From the NCBI RefSeq assembly GCF_000711715.1, contig NZ_JONN01000001.1:2046501-2110500 (forward strand): DNA of 64,000 nt. The letters are read 5' to 3'. Positions 25,335 through 31,935 of the stretch are shown here, one piece after another. How positions within the stretch are numbered: the stretch's first letter is position 1; each line of letters opens with the position of its first letter. This stretch comes from Sphingomonas astaxanthinifaciens DSM 22298 (GTDB lineage Bacteria; Pseudomonadota; Alphaproteobacteria; Sphingomonadales; Sphingomonadaceae). Under the pieces are notes generated by a model that searched no databases, had not been told where the DNA came from, and saw nothing but the letters and a program-made list of their open reading frames with translations. The translations under genes were made by a program, and so were the position numbers.

Positions 25335-26714
25335 CTAGCGCCGGACGCGCCGCGGTGCTGGAACGGCGCCGATGAGATGGAAGGCGCTCTGGCGGCCGTC
25401 GAGGTAGGAGACGGACTGCCCGTCGAAATAGGCGTCCTCCTCGAGCCGGAACTCGACCTCCTGGCCGCCCCATTCGGGGACTACCGAGCGGGCATTGAGC
25501 TCGATCGACCAGGCCGTGTCGGGACGCACCGGATGCTCGCCCGACGGGCTCGGGCCCTGGTTGTCCCAATAGCCGATGCTGCTCCCCGCGCCGTGGCCGT
25601 GGAAGCCGATCGGGTGCGAGTAGATGGAGGGGACGAGCCCCGCGGCGATTGCCCTGGCGCGGGCGGTGGCGAGGAGCTGGTTGCCGGTCAGCCCGGTGCG
25701 GAAGCTCGCGGTCAGCGCGTCCTGCACCCGGTTGGCGGCGGCCATGCCGTCGCGCAGCCCCCTCGGCGCCTGGCGCTCGCCGGGTTTCAGCACGTAGCCG
25801 AGATGCTGGGTGTCGGTGTTGAGGTCGAGGTAGGTGATGCCGAAGTCGGTCCACAGCATGTCGCCCGGGCGAATGACCGTGTCGCCCTCAAGCATGCCTT
25901 TCTGACCCTGGCGGATGATCGCGACCGAGGGCTGGAACCAGACCGTGAGGCCGAGCCGGCTGACCTTTTCGCGCATCCACCAGACGACATCGTCGGCGGT
26001 GGTCTTGCCGGGCGTGATGACGCGATTGCTGAAGGCCTCGGCGATGATCGAATGGGCGAGCCGGACGATCCCGGGATAGATGTCGCGCTCGGCCGGGGTG
26101 CGGGTCTCGAGCCAGCCGACCGCAAGCGCGTCGGTCCGCACCACCCGGTCGCGCAACCCGGGCGACAGCGCCGCCATCAGTCCCTCATACTGGCTGAGGG
26201 TGAGCCCGTCGCCGAACTGGCTGAGCGCCGAGCTGTTGATGGCGATCCGCTTTGGGTCGCGCGCGGCGATGAGCGCCCCCAGCGCCGCCCACTGGTCGGG
26301 CTGCTGCTCGGGGTTCCAGGCGGGCTCGAACAGTCCGGCGAGGCCGTAGCGGCTGACGGTCAACCGCTCGACCGGCTTGCCGGCGCCGGGGTCGAAGAAG
26401 ACGAGGATGGTGCGCCGCCGGGCGTGCATGTTCTCGGCGTCGAGCATGGTCATGACGACCGGGTCCTCGACATATTCGCGGGCGACCAGCACCCACATGT
26501 CGACCTTCTGCTCACGCATCAGCCGAGGCACGATGGTGTCGAGCCGTTCGGCGAGGATCCGGTCCTCGAGCTTCGCGCGCTCACGCAAGGGAAGCACGCG
26601 CGGCGCTTCGGGATTGACGGCTTCGGCGAGATTGCCGGCGGGCGGCGGCGTCTGGGCAAGGGCCGGGGCTGCGCCGAGCAAGGCAAGGCCGATGATGGCG
26701 CGTGAAAGGCTCAT
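25335..26714 (-). CDS. exported M24-family metallopeptidase (Xaa-Pro aminopeptidase-like)
   Basis: A 459-residue protein with a signal peptide (MSLSRAIIGLALLG, cleavage after ALAQ). The creatinase-like N-terminal domain (about 30-215) precedes a pita-bread M24 domain. Metal ligands appear as Asp in WTDFGITYLD, a downstream Asp in DLNTDTQ, His in HPIGFHGHGAG and Glu in EVEFRLEEDAY. The family removes residues before proline from peptides. The ATG at 26714 is preferred because the upstream in-frame ATG at 26771 hides the signal. It lies 67 bases downstream of the AsnC-type regulator, which may control it. Confidence 0.87.
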   Translation of the reverse strand: MSLSRAIIGLALLGAAPALAQTPPPAGNLAEAVNPEAPRVLPLRERAKLEDRILAERLDTIVPRLMREQKVDMWVLVAREYVEDPVVMTMLDAENMHARRRTILVFFDPGAGKPVERLTVSRYGLAGLFEPAWNPEQQPDQWAALGALIAARDPKRIAINSSALSQFGDGLTLSQYEGLMAALSPGLRDRVVRTDALAVGWLETRTPAERDIYPGIVRLAHSIIAEAFSNRVITPGKTTADDVVWWMREKVSRLGLTVWFQPSVAIIRQGQKGMLEGDTVIRPGDMLWTDFGITYLDLNTDTQHLGYVLKPGERQAPRGLRDGMAAANRVQDALTASFRTGLTGNQLLATARARAIAAGLVPSIYSHPIGFHGHGAGSSIGYWDNQGPSPSGEHPVRPDTAWSIELNARSVVPEWGGQEVEFRLEEDAYFDGQSVSYLDGRQSAFHLIGAVPAPRRVRR

Positions 26715-26781
26715 GTCCGACGTCCCCCGATGAAGCGCGCCCTTGGTGGAGCGGCGCGCGCGCGGGCGCAAGCGGGCGCGC

Positions 26782-27243
26782 TCAGCCTAGCCGGACGAAG
26801 GGCGCGAACTTCCAGCTCTTCTTGACGAAACTCGTCTCGTAGCGCCGGACCGCGGCGTCGCTCGCGAGCAGCGCTTCGGCCTCGGCGACGAAGGCGTCCA
26901 TGCTGGTCGAATCGATCAGCAGCGCAAGATCGTGGCTGCCGCTCACCTCGAGCACGAACTGTACCGTCTCCGCTTTCTCGAGCCGGGCCAGGAGCAGGCG
27001 CTTGCCATGCTGGTCGGCATGTTCGTTCAACTGCACCAGCACGAGCGCGCGCAGCCGCCCCTCGGTCAGGCGCGGGGCGAGCAGGGCAATGGTTCGGGCG
27101 ATCCAGCCCTCGCTCCGCAGTCGCCGCCGCCGGCGGGCGATGGCCGAGGGCGAGAGCGCGACATGGCTTGCGATCTCGTCCGCTGTCAGGCTGTCGTCGC
27201 GCTGGGCGAGATTGAGCAGGGCGTGATCGAAGGCGTCGAGCAT
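26782..27243 (-). CDS. Lrp/AsnC-family transcriptional regulator
   Basis: A 153-residue regulator starting MLDAFDHALLNLAQRDDSLT. Residues 1-60 form the winged helix-turn-helix (DEIASHVALSPSAIARRRRR) and 65-150 the ligand-binding RAM domain (LVQLNEHADQHGKRLLLARL, VSGSHDLALLI). The family senses amino acids and regulates itself and nearby amino-acid or peptide genes. It is divergent from an S41 peptidase gene and upstream of an M24 peptidase gene. A perfect 8-bp palindrome 12 bases before its ATG is a likely operator. A longer in-frame reading from 27327 is rejected because it would run across that palindrome. Confidence 0.88.
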   Translation of the reverse strand: MLDAFDHALLNLAQRDDSLTADEIASHVALSPSAIARRRRRLRSEGWIARTIALLAPRLTEGRLRALVLVQLNEHADQHGKRLLLARLEKAETVQFVLEVSGSHDLALLIDSTSMDAFVAEAEALLASDAAVRRYETSFVKKSWKFAPFVRLG

Positions 27244-27254
27244 CTCGGCGCCAT

Positions 27255-27275
27255 TCGTGCCAAAAACTGGCACGA
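27255..27275. promoter_or_regulatory. palindromic operator candidate between asnC-type and S41 genes
   Basis: TCGTGCCA, five bases (AAAAC), then TGGCACGA: a perfect 8-bp inverted repeat in the 148-base divergent region. Its place, 12 bases upstream of the regulator's start, suits autoregulation by the Lrp/AsnC protein. Confidence 0.6.
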
Positions 27276-27391
27276 CACGCACCCCTTTTGCGCAGCGCTG
27301 GCAAAGTCGCGTCGTCCGCCTTGCCATTCATCCGGCGGACAGCGAGCAGGCGGCTTCTTCTGGGCCACAGCGAAATGAAGGGGAAGATTTC

Positions 27392-28534
27392 GTGCGTATC
27401 GAGACCCGCCTGATGATCGGAGCCGCCCTGGGGCTGGCCGCCCTCGCACTCCCGGCCACCGCCGCCGTCCAGCCCGCGCCTGCGCCGGCAAAGGCCGAAC
27501 CCGCGAGCGCCGCCTTGCCGCTCGAGCAGGGAGAGGGCCGGGCGGTCGCCGCGAAGCTGGCGGACGAGCTGGTGAAGTCGTTCGTCTTCAAGGACAAGGC
27601 CGAGGATTATGCGGCGATGCTCCGCCGCAACGCCGCGGCCGGCCGCTACGACCAGGGCACTCGCGGCGACCTCGCCAAGCTGATGACCGACGACCTGCTG
27701 GCGGTGCACAAGGACGGGCACCTCCATGTGATGCTCGCGCCCGAGGGGCCGCGGGGCGGGCCCGGCGGCGGCGGCGCGGACCGCGGTCCACCGAAGAACT
27801 GGCCGGCGCTGATCCAGTCGGCGAAGACCATCGCGCCGGGCATCGGCTACATCCGCTTCACCGCCTTCATGGGCCGCGACGAGGAGATGGCGGCGGTCCG
27901 CAAGTGGCTCACCGACAACCGCGACGCCAAGACCCTCATCTTCGACCTTCGCAACCATCATGGCGGCGGGCTCGACGAGCAGGACGCGATCTTCTCCTAC
28001 CTGTTCGCCAAGCCGACCCCGCTGGTGAAGATGGCGATTGCGAAGGACGTCTACGACACGCGCGGGTCGCCGCTCGAGGCGTCGGCGACGCTCCAGTTCG
28101 CGGCCGAGGGCGACAAGATGGTCGGCACCCACCGCGCGCTGCCGGGCGCCGACACGCCGCTTCGGACCGCCAAGGTCTATCTCCTGACCTCGAACCGCAG
28201 CGCCTCGGCGGCCGAGCATTTCGCGCTGGCGCTCAAGACCACGGGCCGCGCGACCCTGATCGGCGAGGCGACCGCGGGAGCCAATCACTTCGGCGGGCCG
28301 GTGCCGCTCAACGACCATTTCGGCGTCTGGCTGCCGATCGGGCGGACCTACGACATCAAGACCGGCAAGGACTGGGAAGGCGACGGGATCGCGCCCGACA
28401 TCGCGGTCGATCCGGCGCAGGCGTTGGTCGTCGCGCTCGAGAAGGCGGGGCTGAGCAAGGCCGAGGCCGAGCGATTGAACGCGACCGAGGTGCCGGCCGA
28501 ACCCATCCACTCGGACAAGCTCCGGGCGCGGTAG
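27392..28534 (+). CDS. S41-family (tail-specific) peptidase, exported
   Basis: A 380-residue protein starting at GTG 27392 with a GAAGGGGAAG ribosome site; no in-frame ATG is well placed. A signal peptide (MRIETRLMIGAALGLAAL, cleavage after ATAA) is followed by an N-terminal helical domain, no PDZ, and the S41 core: DLRNHHGGG, the nucleophile region LLTSNRSASAAEHFA (Ser) and IGEATAGANH. The segment RGGPGGGGADRGPP around residue 125 is an unusual Gly-rich insert. It is divergent from an AsnC/Lrp regulator. Confidence 0.86.
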   Translation: MRIETRLMIGAALGLAALALPATAAVQPAPAPAKAEPASAALPLEQGEGRAVAAKLADELVKSFVFKDKAEDYAAMLRRNAAAGRYDQGTRGDLAKLMTDDLLAVHKDGHLHVMLAPEGPRGGPGGGGADRGPPKNWPALIQSAKTIAPGIGYIRFTAFMGRDEEMAAVRKWLTDNRDAKTLIFDLRNHHGGGLDEQDAIFSYLFAKPTPLVKMAIAKDVYDTRGSPLEASATLQFAAEGDKMVGTHRALPGADTPLRTAKVYLLTSNRSASAAEHFALALKTTGRATLIGEATAGANHFGGPVPLNDHFGVWLPIGRTYDIKTGKDWEGDGIAPDIAVDPAQALVVALEKAGLSKAEAERLNATEVPAEPIHSDKLRAR

Positions 28535-28552
28535 AACAAGGAGGCGACGGCC

Positions 28553-28723
28553 ATGACGAGGCGGAGGACGGCAGTGGCGACGCTGGGCGCGATCCTGCTC
28601 ATCGTCACGCCCGCGGCGGCGGCGCTGCGCGGCCAGTGCTCCGAGGCACGGCCCGCGCCGCTGCCGGCCGCGACGGCAATGATGGTGACGCTGGGAACGA
28701 TCGGCAGCGCGCTCGCCCCCTAG
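28553..28723 (+). CDS. 56-residue small exported protein
   Basis: A short frame 18 bases after the S41 peptidase gene, opened by a perfect AAGGAGG ribosome site at 28537-28543, nine bases before the ATG. The product starts MTRRRTAVATLGAILLIVTP, a plausible signal peptide ending in AAAA, followed by a mature part of about 30 residues with a single Cys and a weakly hydrophobic end. It resembles no family I know. The stop lies five bases from the end of the convergent gene. The strong ribosome site and signal make it more likely real than not. Confidence 0.55.
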   Translation: MTRRRTAVATLGAILLIVTPAAAALRGQCSEARPAPLPAATAMMVTLGTIGSALAP

Positions 28724-28728
28724 GCGGC

Positions 28729-29187
28729 TCAGGCCTCGGGCGAGGCGAAGGCGGCCATATGGTCGTAGTCGTGCGCGGTCTGGGCCGGATCCGACTTGTG
28801 CGCGAGGATCGGGAGCTGCGCGCCCTCTGCATGGGCGAGGCGCGAATAATCGTCGAAGGCGTAGCTCATCGTGTCGCTGTGCTGCCGGTGGTCGGCGGGC
28901 GAGACATAGCTGAAGCTGACATCCATGTAGCCGAGCGCCTTCATCCCGGCATAGGTCGGATTATGGAGCCGAAGGTCTTCGGCCTCGTCGCAGGGCATCT
29001 TGCCGGTGGTCGAGGTCGTCTTGGTGACGAGGCCGCGATCGACCTTCTTGAGATAGCAGAGCTCGGACTTGACCGAGGTGATGCTGGCCATGACCGGCAC
29101 GTAGTTCATGCTGTGGTCGACTTTCTGGACCAGCATGGCAGTTCCGGCAAACAGGATCACCCCGCCGATCGCATAGACACGCAACAT
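28729..29187 (-). CDS. small membrane-anchored protein, DUF3592-like
   Basis: A 152-residue protein with one N-terminal membrane span (VYAIGGVILFAGTAMLV) and a periplasmic part that begins with a short beta motif (PVMASITSVKSELCYL) and returns to DVSFSYVSPADHR, a layout resembling DUF3592 proteins. Two Cys (ELCYL and MPCDEA) could form a disulfide. The function is unknown. It lies alone between a convergent small gene and lysS, with 72 bases to lysS. Confidence 0.7.
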   Translation of the reverse strand: MLRVYAIGGVILFAGTAMLVQKVDHSMNYVPVMASITSVKSELCYLKKVDRGLVTKTTSTTGKMPCDEAEDLRLHNPTYAGMKALGYMDVSFSYVSPADHRQHSDTMSYAFDDYSRLAHAEGAQLPILAHKSDPAQTAHDYDHMAAFASPEA

Positions 29188-29259
29188 CTCTTCTCACCCC
29201 CCAAAGCCGAGCGGGGAAGGCAGTAAGGCGAACGGACTTAAGACCGATTTAATGCGGAA

Positions 29260-30837
29260 TCAGGCGAGCGCCTCGGCGATCAGGCGGCGGCTGTTGTCGA
29301 TCCCGTAGAGCGCGATGAAGCTGCCGAGGCGGGGGCCCTGGCTCGACCCGAGCAATGTCTCGTAGGCCGCCTGGAACCAGTCGCGTAAGCGCTCCTGCCC
29401 GTAATGCTGCTTGCCGACCGCGAAGACGCCGTTCTGGATCTCGTCCGCGGGCGCGTCGGGGGCGAGAGTGGCGAGGAAGGCGTCGAGGTCGCGGAGGGCG
29501 TCCGCCTCGGCCTCGGTCGGCGCGCGGCGCTGGAGGCCGGGCACCACGAAGTCGCGCGCATAGGTGACCGCGAGGCCGATCAGCTCGTCCAATTCGGGAT
29601 TGGTCTGCGCCGAGGTCCCCGGCGCATAACGCTGGACGAAGCGCCAGGCGGTGTCCTTGTCCGCGACCCCGGGCAGCGAGGCGAGGTTGAGCAGCAGGCT
29701 GAAGCTCAGGGGCAAGGTCGCCGGCTCGGGCACTTGGCCCTCGTGGATGTGGTGGACCGGATTGCCGAGGCGCTGCTCGACCGGCTGTTCGGGCCAGCGG
29801 CCGCGGAACTGCCAGTAATCGTCGATCGCGCGCGGGATCAGGCCGAGGTGCAGGCTCTTGGCCTTCTTCGGCTCGCGCCAGAGGTAGAATTGCAGGCTGT
29901 TCTCGCTGCCGTAGCGGAGCCAGTCCTCGAGCCCGAGGCCATTCCCCTTCGACTTGGAGATCTTCTCGCCCTTTTCGTCGAGGAACATCTCGTAGTTGAA
30001 GCCCTCGGGCGGCCTGGCCCCCAGGATGCGGGCGATCTTGCCCGACTGGATGGTCGAATCGATCAGGTCCTTGCCGGCCATCTCATAATCGACGCCAAGC
30101 GCGACCCAGCGCATCGCCCAGTCGACCTTCCACTGGAGCTTGGCCATGCCGCCGAGCGCCGACTGGGTGACGTCGCTCCCGTCCTCGTCGGTGAAGGCGA
30201 TGGTGCCGGCCTCGGCATCGACGACGCGGACGGGCACCTGCAGCACGCGACCGGTCGAGGGCGAGACGGGGAGGACGGGCGAATAGGTCTGGCGGCGCTC
30301 CTCGCGCAGGGTCGGGAGCATGACGCCCATGATGTCGTCGAAGTGGCGCAGGACCGAGCGAAGCGCCGCGTCGAAGCGGCCCGAGCTATAGGCGTCGGTC
30401 GCGCTCATGAATTCATAGTCGAAGCCGAAGCGGTCGAGGAACTGGCGGAGCAGCGCATTATTGTGGTGCGCGAAGCTGTCGTGGCAGCCGAAGGGGTCGG
30501 GGACTCGAGTCAGCGGCTTGCCGAGCGCGGCGGCGAGGACCTCGCCGTTGGGCACGTTGTCGGGGACCTTGCGCAGCCCGTCCATGTCGTCGCTGAAGGC
30601 GATCAGCCGGGTCGGCGCGCCGGTCAGCACCTCATAGGCGCGGCGGACCCAGGTCGTGCGCAGGACCTCGGTAAAGGTGCCGATGTGGGGGAGACCCGAG
30701 GGACCGTAGCCGGTCTCGAAGATGACGGGTTCGCCGTTGGGCTTGCCCTTCGGATAGCGCGCGACGAGCTTGCGGGCTTCCTCGAACGGCCAGGCCTTGG
30801 AGGTGAGGGCGGCGGAGCGGAGCGCGTCGTCGGTCAT
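29260..30837 (-). CDS. lysS: lysine--tRNA ligase, class I
   Basis: A 525-residue enzyme charging tRNA-Lys, of the class I (archaeal-type) form usual in alphaproteobacteria. The Rossmann signatures are PHIGTF (HIGH) near residue 50 and KISKSKGN (KMSKS) near residue 280; the anticodon-binding helical domain follows. The start MTDDALRSAA at 30837 is chosen. In-frame codons upstream to 30963 pass through a palindromic repeat and give the artefactual phrase MGRKRTSVRTPDD, so they are excluded. Confidence 0.94.
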   Translation of the reverse strand: MTDDALRSAALTSKAWPFEEARKLVARYPKGKPNGEPVIFETGYGPSGLPHIGTFTEVLRTTWVRRAYEVLTGAPTRLIAFSDDMDGLRKVPDNVPNGEVLAAALGKPLTRVPDPFGCHDSFAHHNNALLRQFLDRFGFDYEFMSATDAYSSGRFDAALRSVLRHFDDIMGVMLPTLREERRQTYSPVLPVSPSTGRVLQVPVRVVDAEAGTIAFTDEDGSDVTQSALGGMAKLQWKVDWAMRWVALGVDYEMAGKDLIDSTIQSGKIARILGARPPEGFNYEMFLDEKGEKISKSKGNGLGLEDWLRYGSENSLQFYLWREPKKAKSLHLGLIPRAIDDYWQFRGRWPEQPVEQRLGNPVHHIHEGQVPEPATLPLSFSLLLNLASLPGVADKDTAWRFVQRYAPGTSAQTNPELDELIGLAVTYARDFVVPGLQRRAPTEAEADALRDLDAFLATLAPDAPADEIQNGVFAVGKQHYGQERLRDWFQAAYETLLGSSQGPRLGSFIALYGIDNSRRLIAEALA

Positions 30838-30917
30838 GATGGCACGCGAATGCACATGTTGCAGGTGCGAAGGCAAGGGGCGGGGCGGGTTGAGAAGGTC
30901 GTCAGGCGTTCGGACGG

Positions 30918-30945
30918 ATGTCCGCTTTCGACCCATTGCGGACAT
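30918..30945. repeat. palindromic repeat, copy 1
   Basis: Perfect 8-bp arms ATGTCCGC (30918-30925) and GCGGACAT (30938-30945) around a 12-base loop (TTTCGACCCATT). It lies between lysS and a small divergent gene. Elements of this kind are common between genes in sphingomonads and often appear at the false N-termini of predicted proteins. Confidence 0.85.
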
Positions 30946-30962
30946 TAGGATATGCAGACACA

Positions 30963-31316
30963 ATGAGTTCCATGGCTCAGTGGACGCGCGTGATGCTGAT
31001 CTTGGCGCTACCGATGATGGTGGCGACGGAGTGCCCGGCCCGAGCGAGCGTCCAAGTGGATGATCCTAAGGCAAGCATGACCCTTACTGGCTCAAGCGCC
31101 GCGCTCGACGCCTTCCTTCGCTCTGCCCAAAAACAGCGTCACGCGTGGGTGGTGGAGAAGCGATGGTCTAAAGCCGATGGCTCTCAATCCGTCCGATTGC
31201 GGTGGCCTGACCTTCCCTCATTGTCTGACGTCGCAAGCATCGTTTGGCTGGCGCAGGCCGCAAGGGCGAACGGCCTAGCCATCTCGAACACGCAAGTCGT
31301 CGAAACTCAGCCTTAG
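30963..31316 (+). CDS. small exported protein of unknown function, low-GC cassette 1
   Basis: A 117-residue protein beginning MSSMAQWTRVMLILALPMMV, a signal peptide. The mature part carries a short alpha/beta fold with phrases such as GSSAALDAFLRSAQKQRHAW and DVASIVWLAQAARANGLAI; no family is recognised. GC is lower than in neighbours and codons are less biased (CTA and TTG for Leu, TCA and TCT for Ser), suggesting acquired DNA. Repeat copies 1 and 2 flank it. The frame runs back to 30918 through the repeat, but the ATG at 30963 directly begins the signal. Confidence 0.65.
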   Translation: MSSMAQWTRVMLILALPMMVATECPARASVQVDDPKASMTLTGSSAALDAFLRSAQKQRHAWVVEKRWSKADGSQSVRLRWPDLPSLSDVASIVWLAQAARANGLAISNTQVVETQP

Positions 31317-31320
31317 CCGT

Positions 31321-31348
31321 ACGTCTGAAACCGACCCACTGCGGACAT
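31321..31348. repeat. palindromic repeat, copy 2
   Basis: The right arm GCGGACAT (31341-31348) and the loop (CCGACCCACT) match copy 1; the left arm is decayed (ACGTCTGA). It starts four bases after the stop of cassette gene 1, so it may also serve as its terminator. Confidence 0.75.
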
Positions 31349-31398
31349 TCGATCGCCTGGTGGTTTGCAGATTAATGCGCCCACGATAGCGTACTCGG

Positions 31399-31851
31399 AT
31401 GGCTTCTTTGACAATCCTCGCTGCGGCAATGGTAGCAACCCAGCCCGCCGCAGTGGCCCTCCTTCGCGTTGACGAAGGGCCTTCGATTTTCGACGTGACG
31501 GTAAGCCCGAAGCCCTCATCGGGATACGAAATACGATTTAGATGTGTGGTCGCTTGCTCTGCTGCTCAGGATCATCGTGAAATCGTTGGCGACAGCCCGC
31601 TGGGTTTGTTTCAGCGCGATGATGGACTGGTCTATTCGCTTTGGAGCGGTGGGTCTGCCTACCGTGTCCGGGTGTGGCACTTAGCAGGTCAACGCATACG
31701 TAAGGTAGCCGACTTATCGAGCCGGGGCAGGCCCGACTTCTTGAGCAACGAATCCGGCATGCCGGTGATCCGCACCTACGAAGGAGATAGTGGCGTTAGC
31801 CGCTGGCGCCCGGTCCTTTGGACCTACCGAGGCGATCAATTTGTCAGATGA
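31399..31851 (+). CDS. small exported protein of unknown function, low-GC cassette 2
   Basis: A 150-residue protein with a signal peptide (MASLTILAAAMVATQPAAVA) and a beta-rich mature part (DVTVSPKPSSGYEIRF, GLVYSLWSGGSAYRVRVWHL). Two Cys in RCVVACSAA may pair. No family is recognised. It uses codons rare around it (ATA, AGA, TTA), a sign of different origin. It lies between repeat copies 2 and 3, with the third copy beginning five bases after its stop. Confidence 0.65.
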   Translation: MASLTILAAAMVATQPAAVALLRVDEGPSIFDVTVSPKPSSGYEIRFRCVVACSAAQDHREIVGDSPLGLFQRDDGLVYSLWSGGSAYRVRVWHLAGQRIRKVADLSSRGRPDFLSNESGMPVIRTYEGDSGVSRWRPVLWTYRGDQFVR

Positions 31852-31855
31852 GCGA

Positions 31856-31883
31856 ACGTCCGCTTTCCACCCTTAGCGGACAC
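31856..31883. repeat. palindromic repeat, copy 3
   Basis: Arms ACGTCCGC (31856-31863) and GCGGACAC (31876-31883) with a 12-base loop (TTTCCACCCTTA). Same length and spacing as copy 1, with changes at both outer ends. It lies between cassette gene 2 and the helicase gene. Confidence 0.8.
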
Positions 31884-31935
31884 TAGCGGCGCTTCCTCGT
31901 TGCCCTTTCGTTCTCGCCTCGCCAAATAGGCTTGA

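Noticed and set aside
25210..25854. N-terminal extension of the globin-coupled transducer
   Set aside because: The added residues lie over the M24 peptidase gene in another frame and are low-complexity.
30838..30963. N-terminal extension of lysS through MGRKRTSVRTPDD
   Set aside because: This is a translation of the palindromic repeat, a known source of false N-termini; LysRS starts at MTDDALRSAA.
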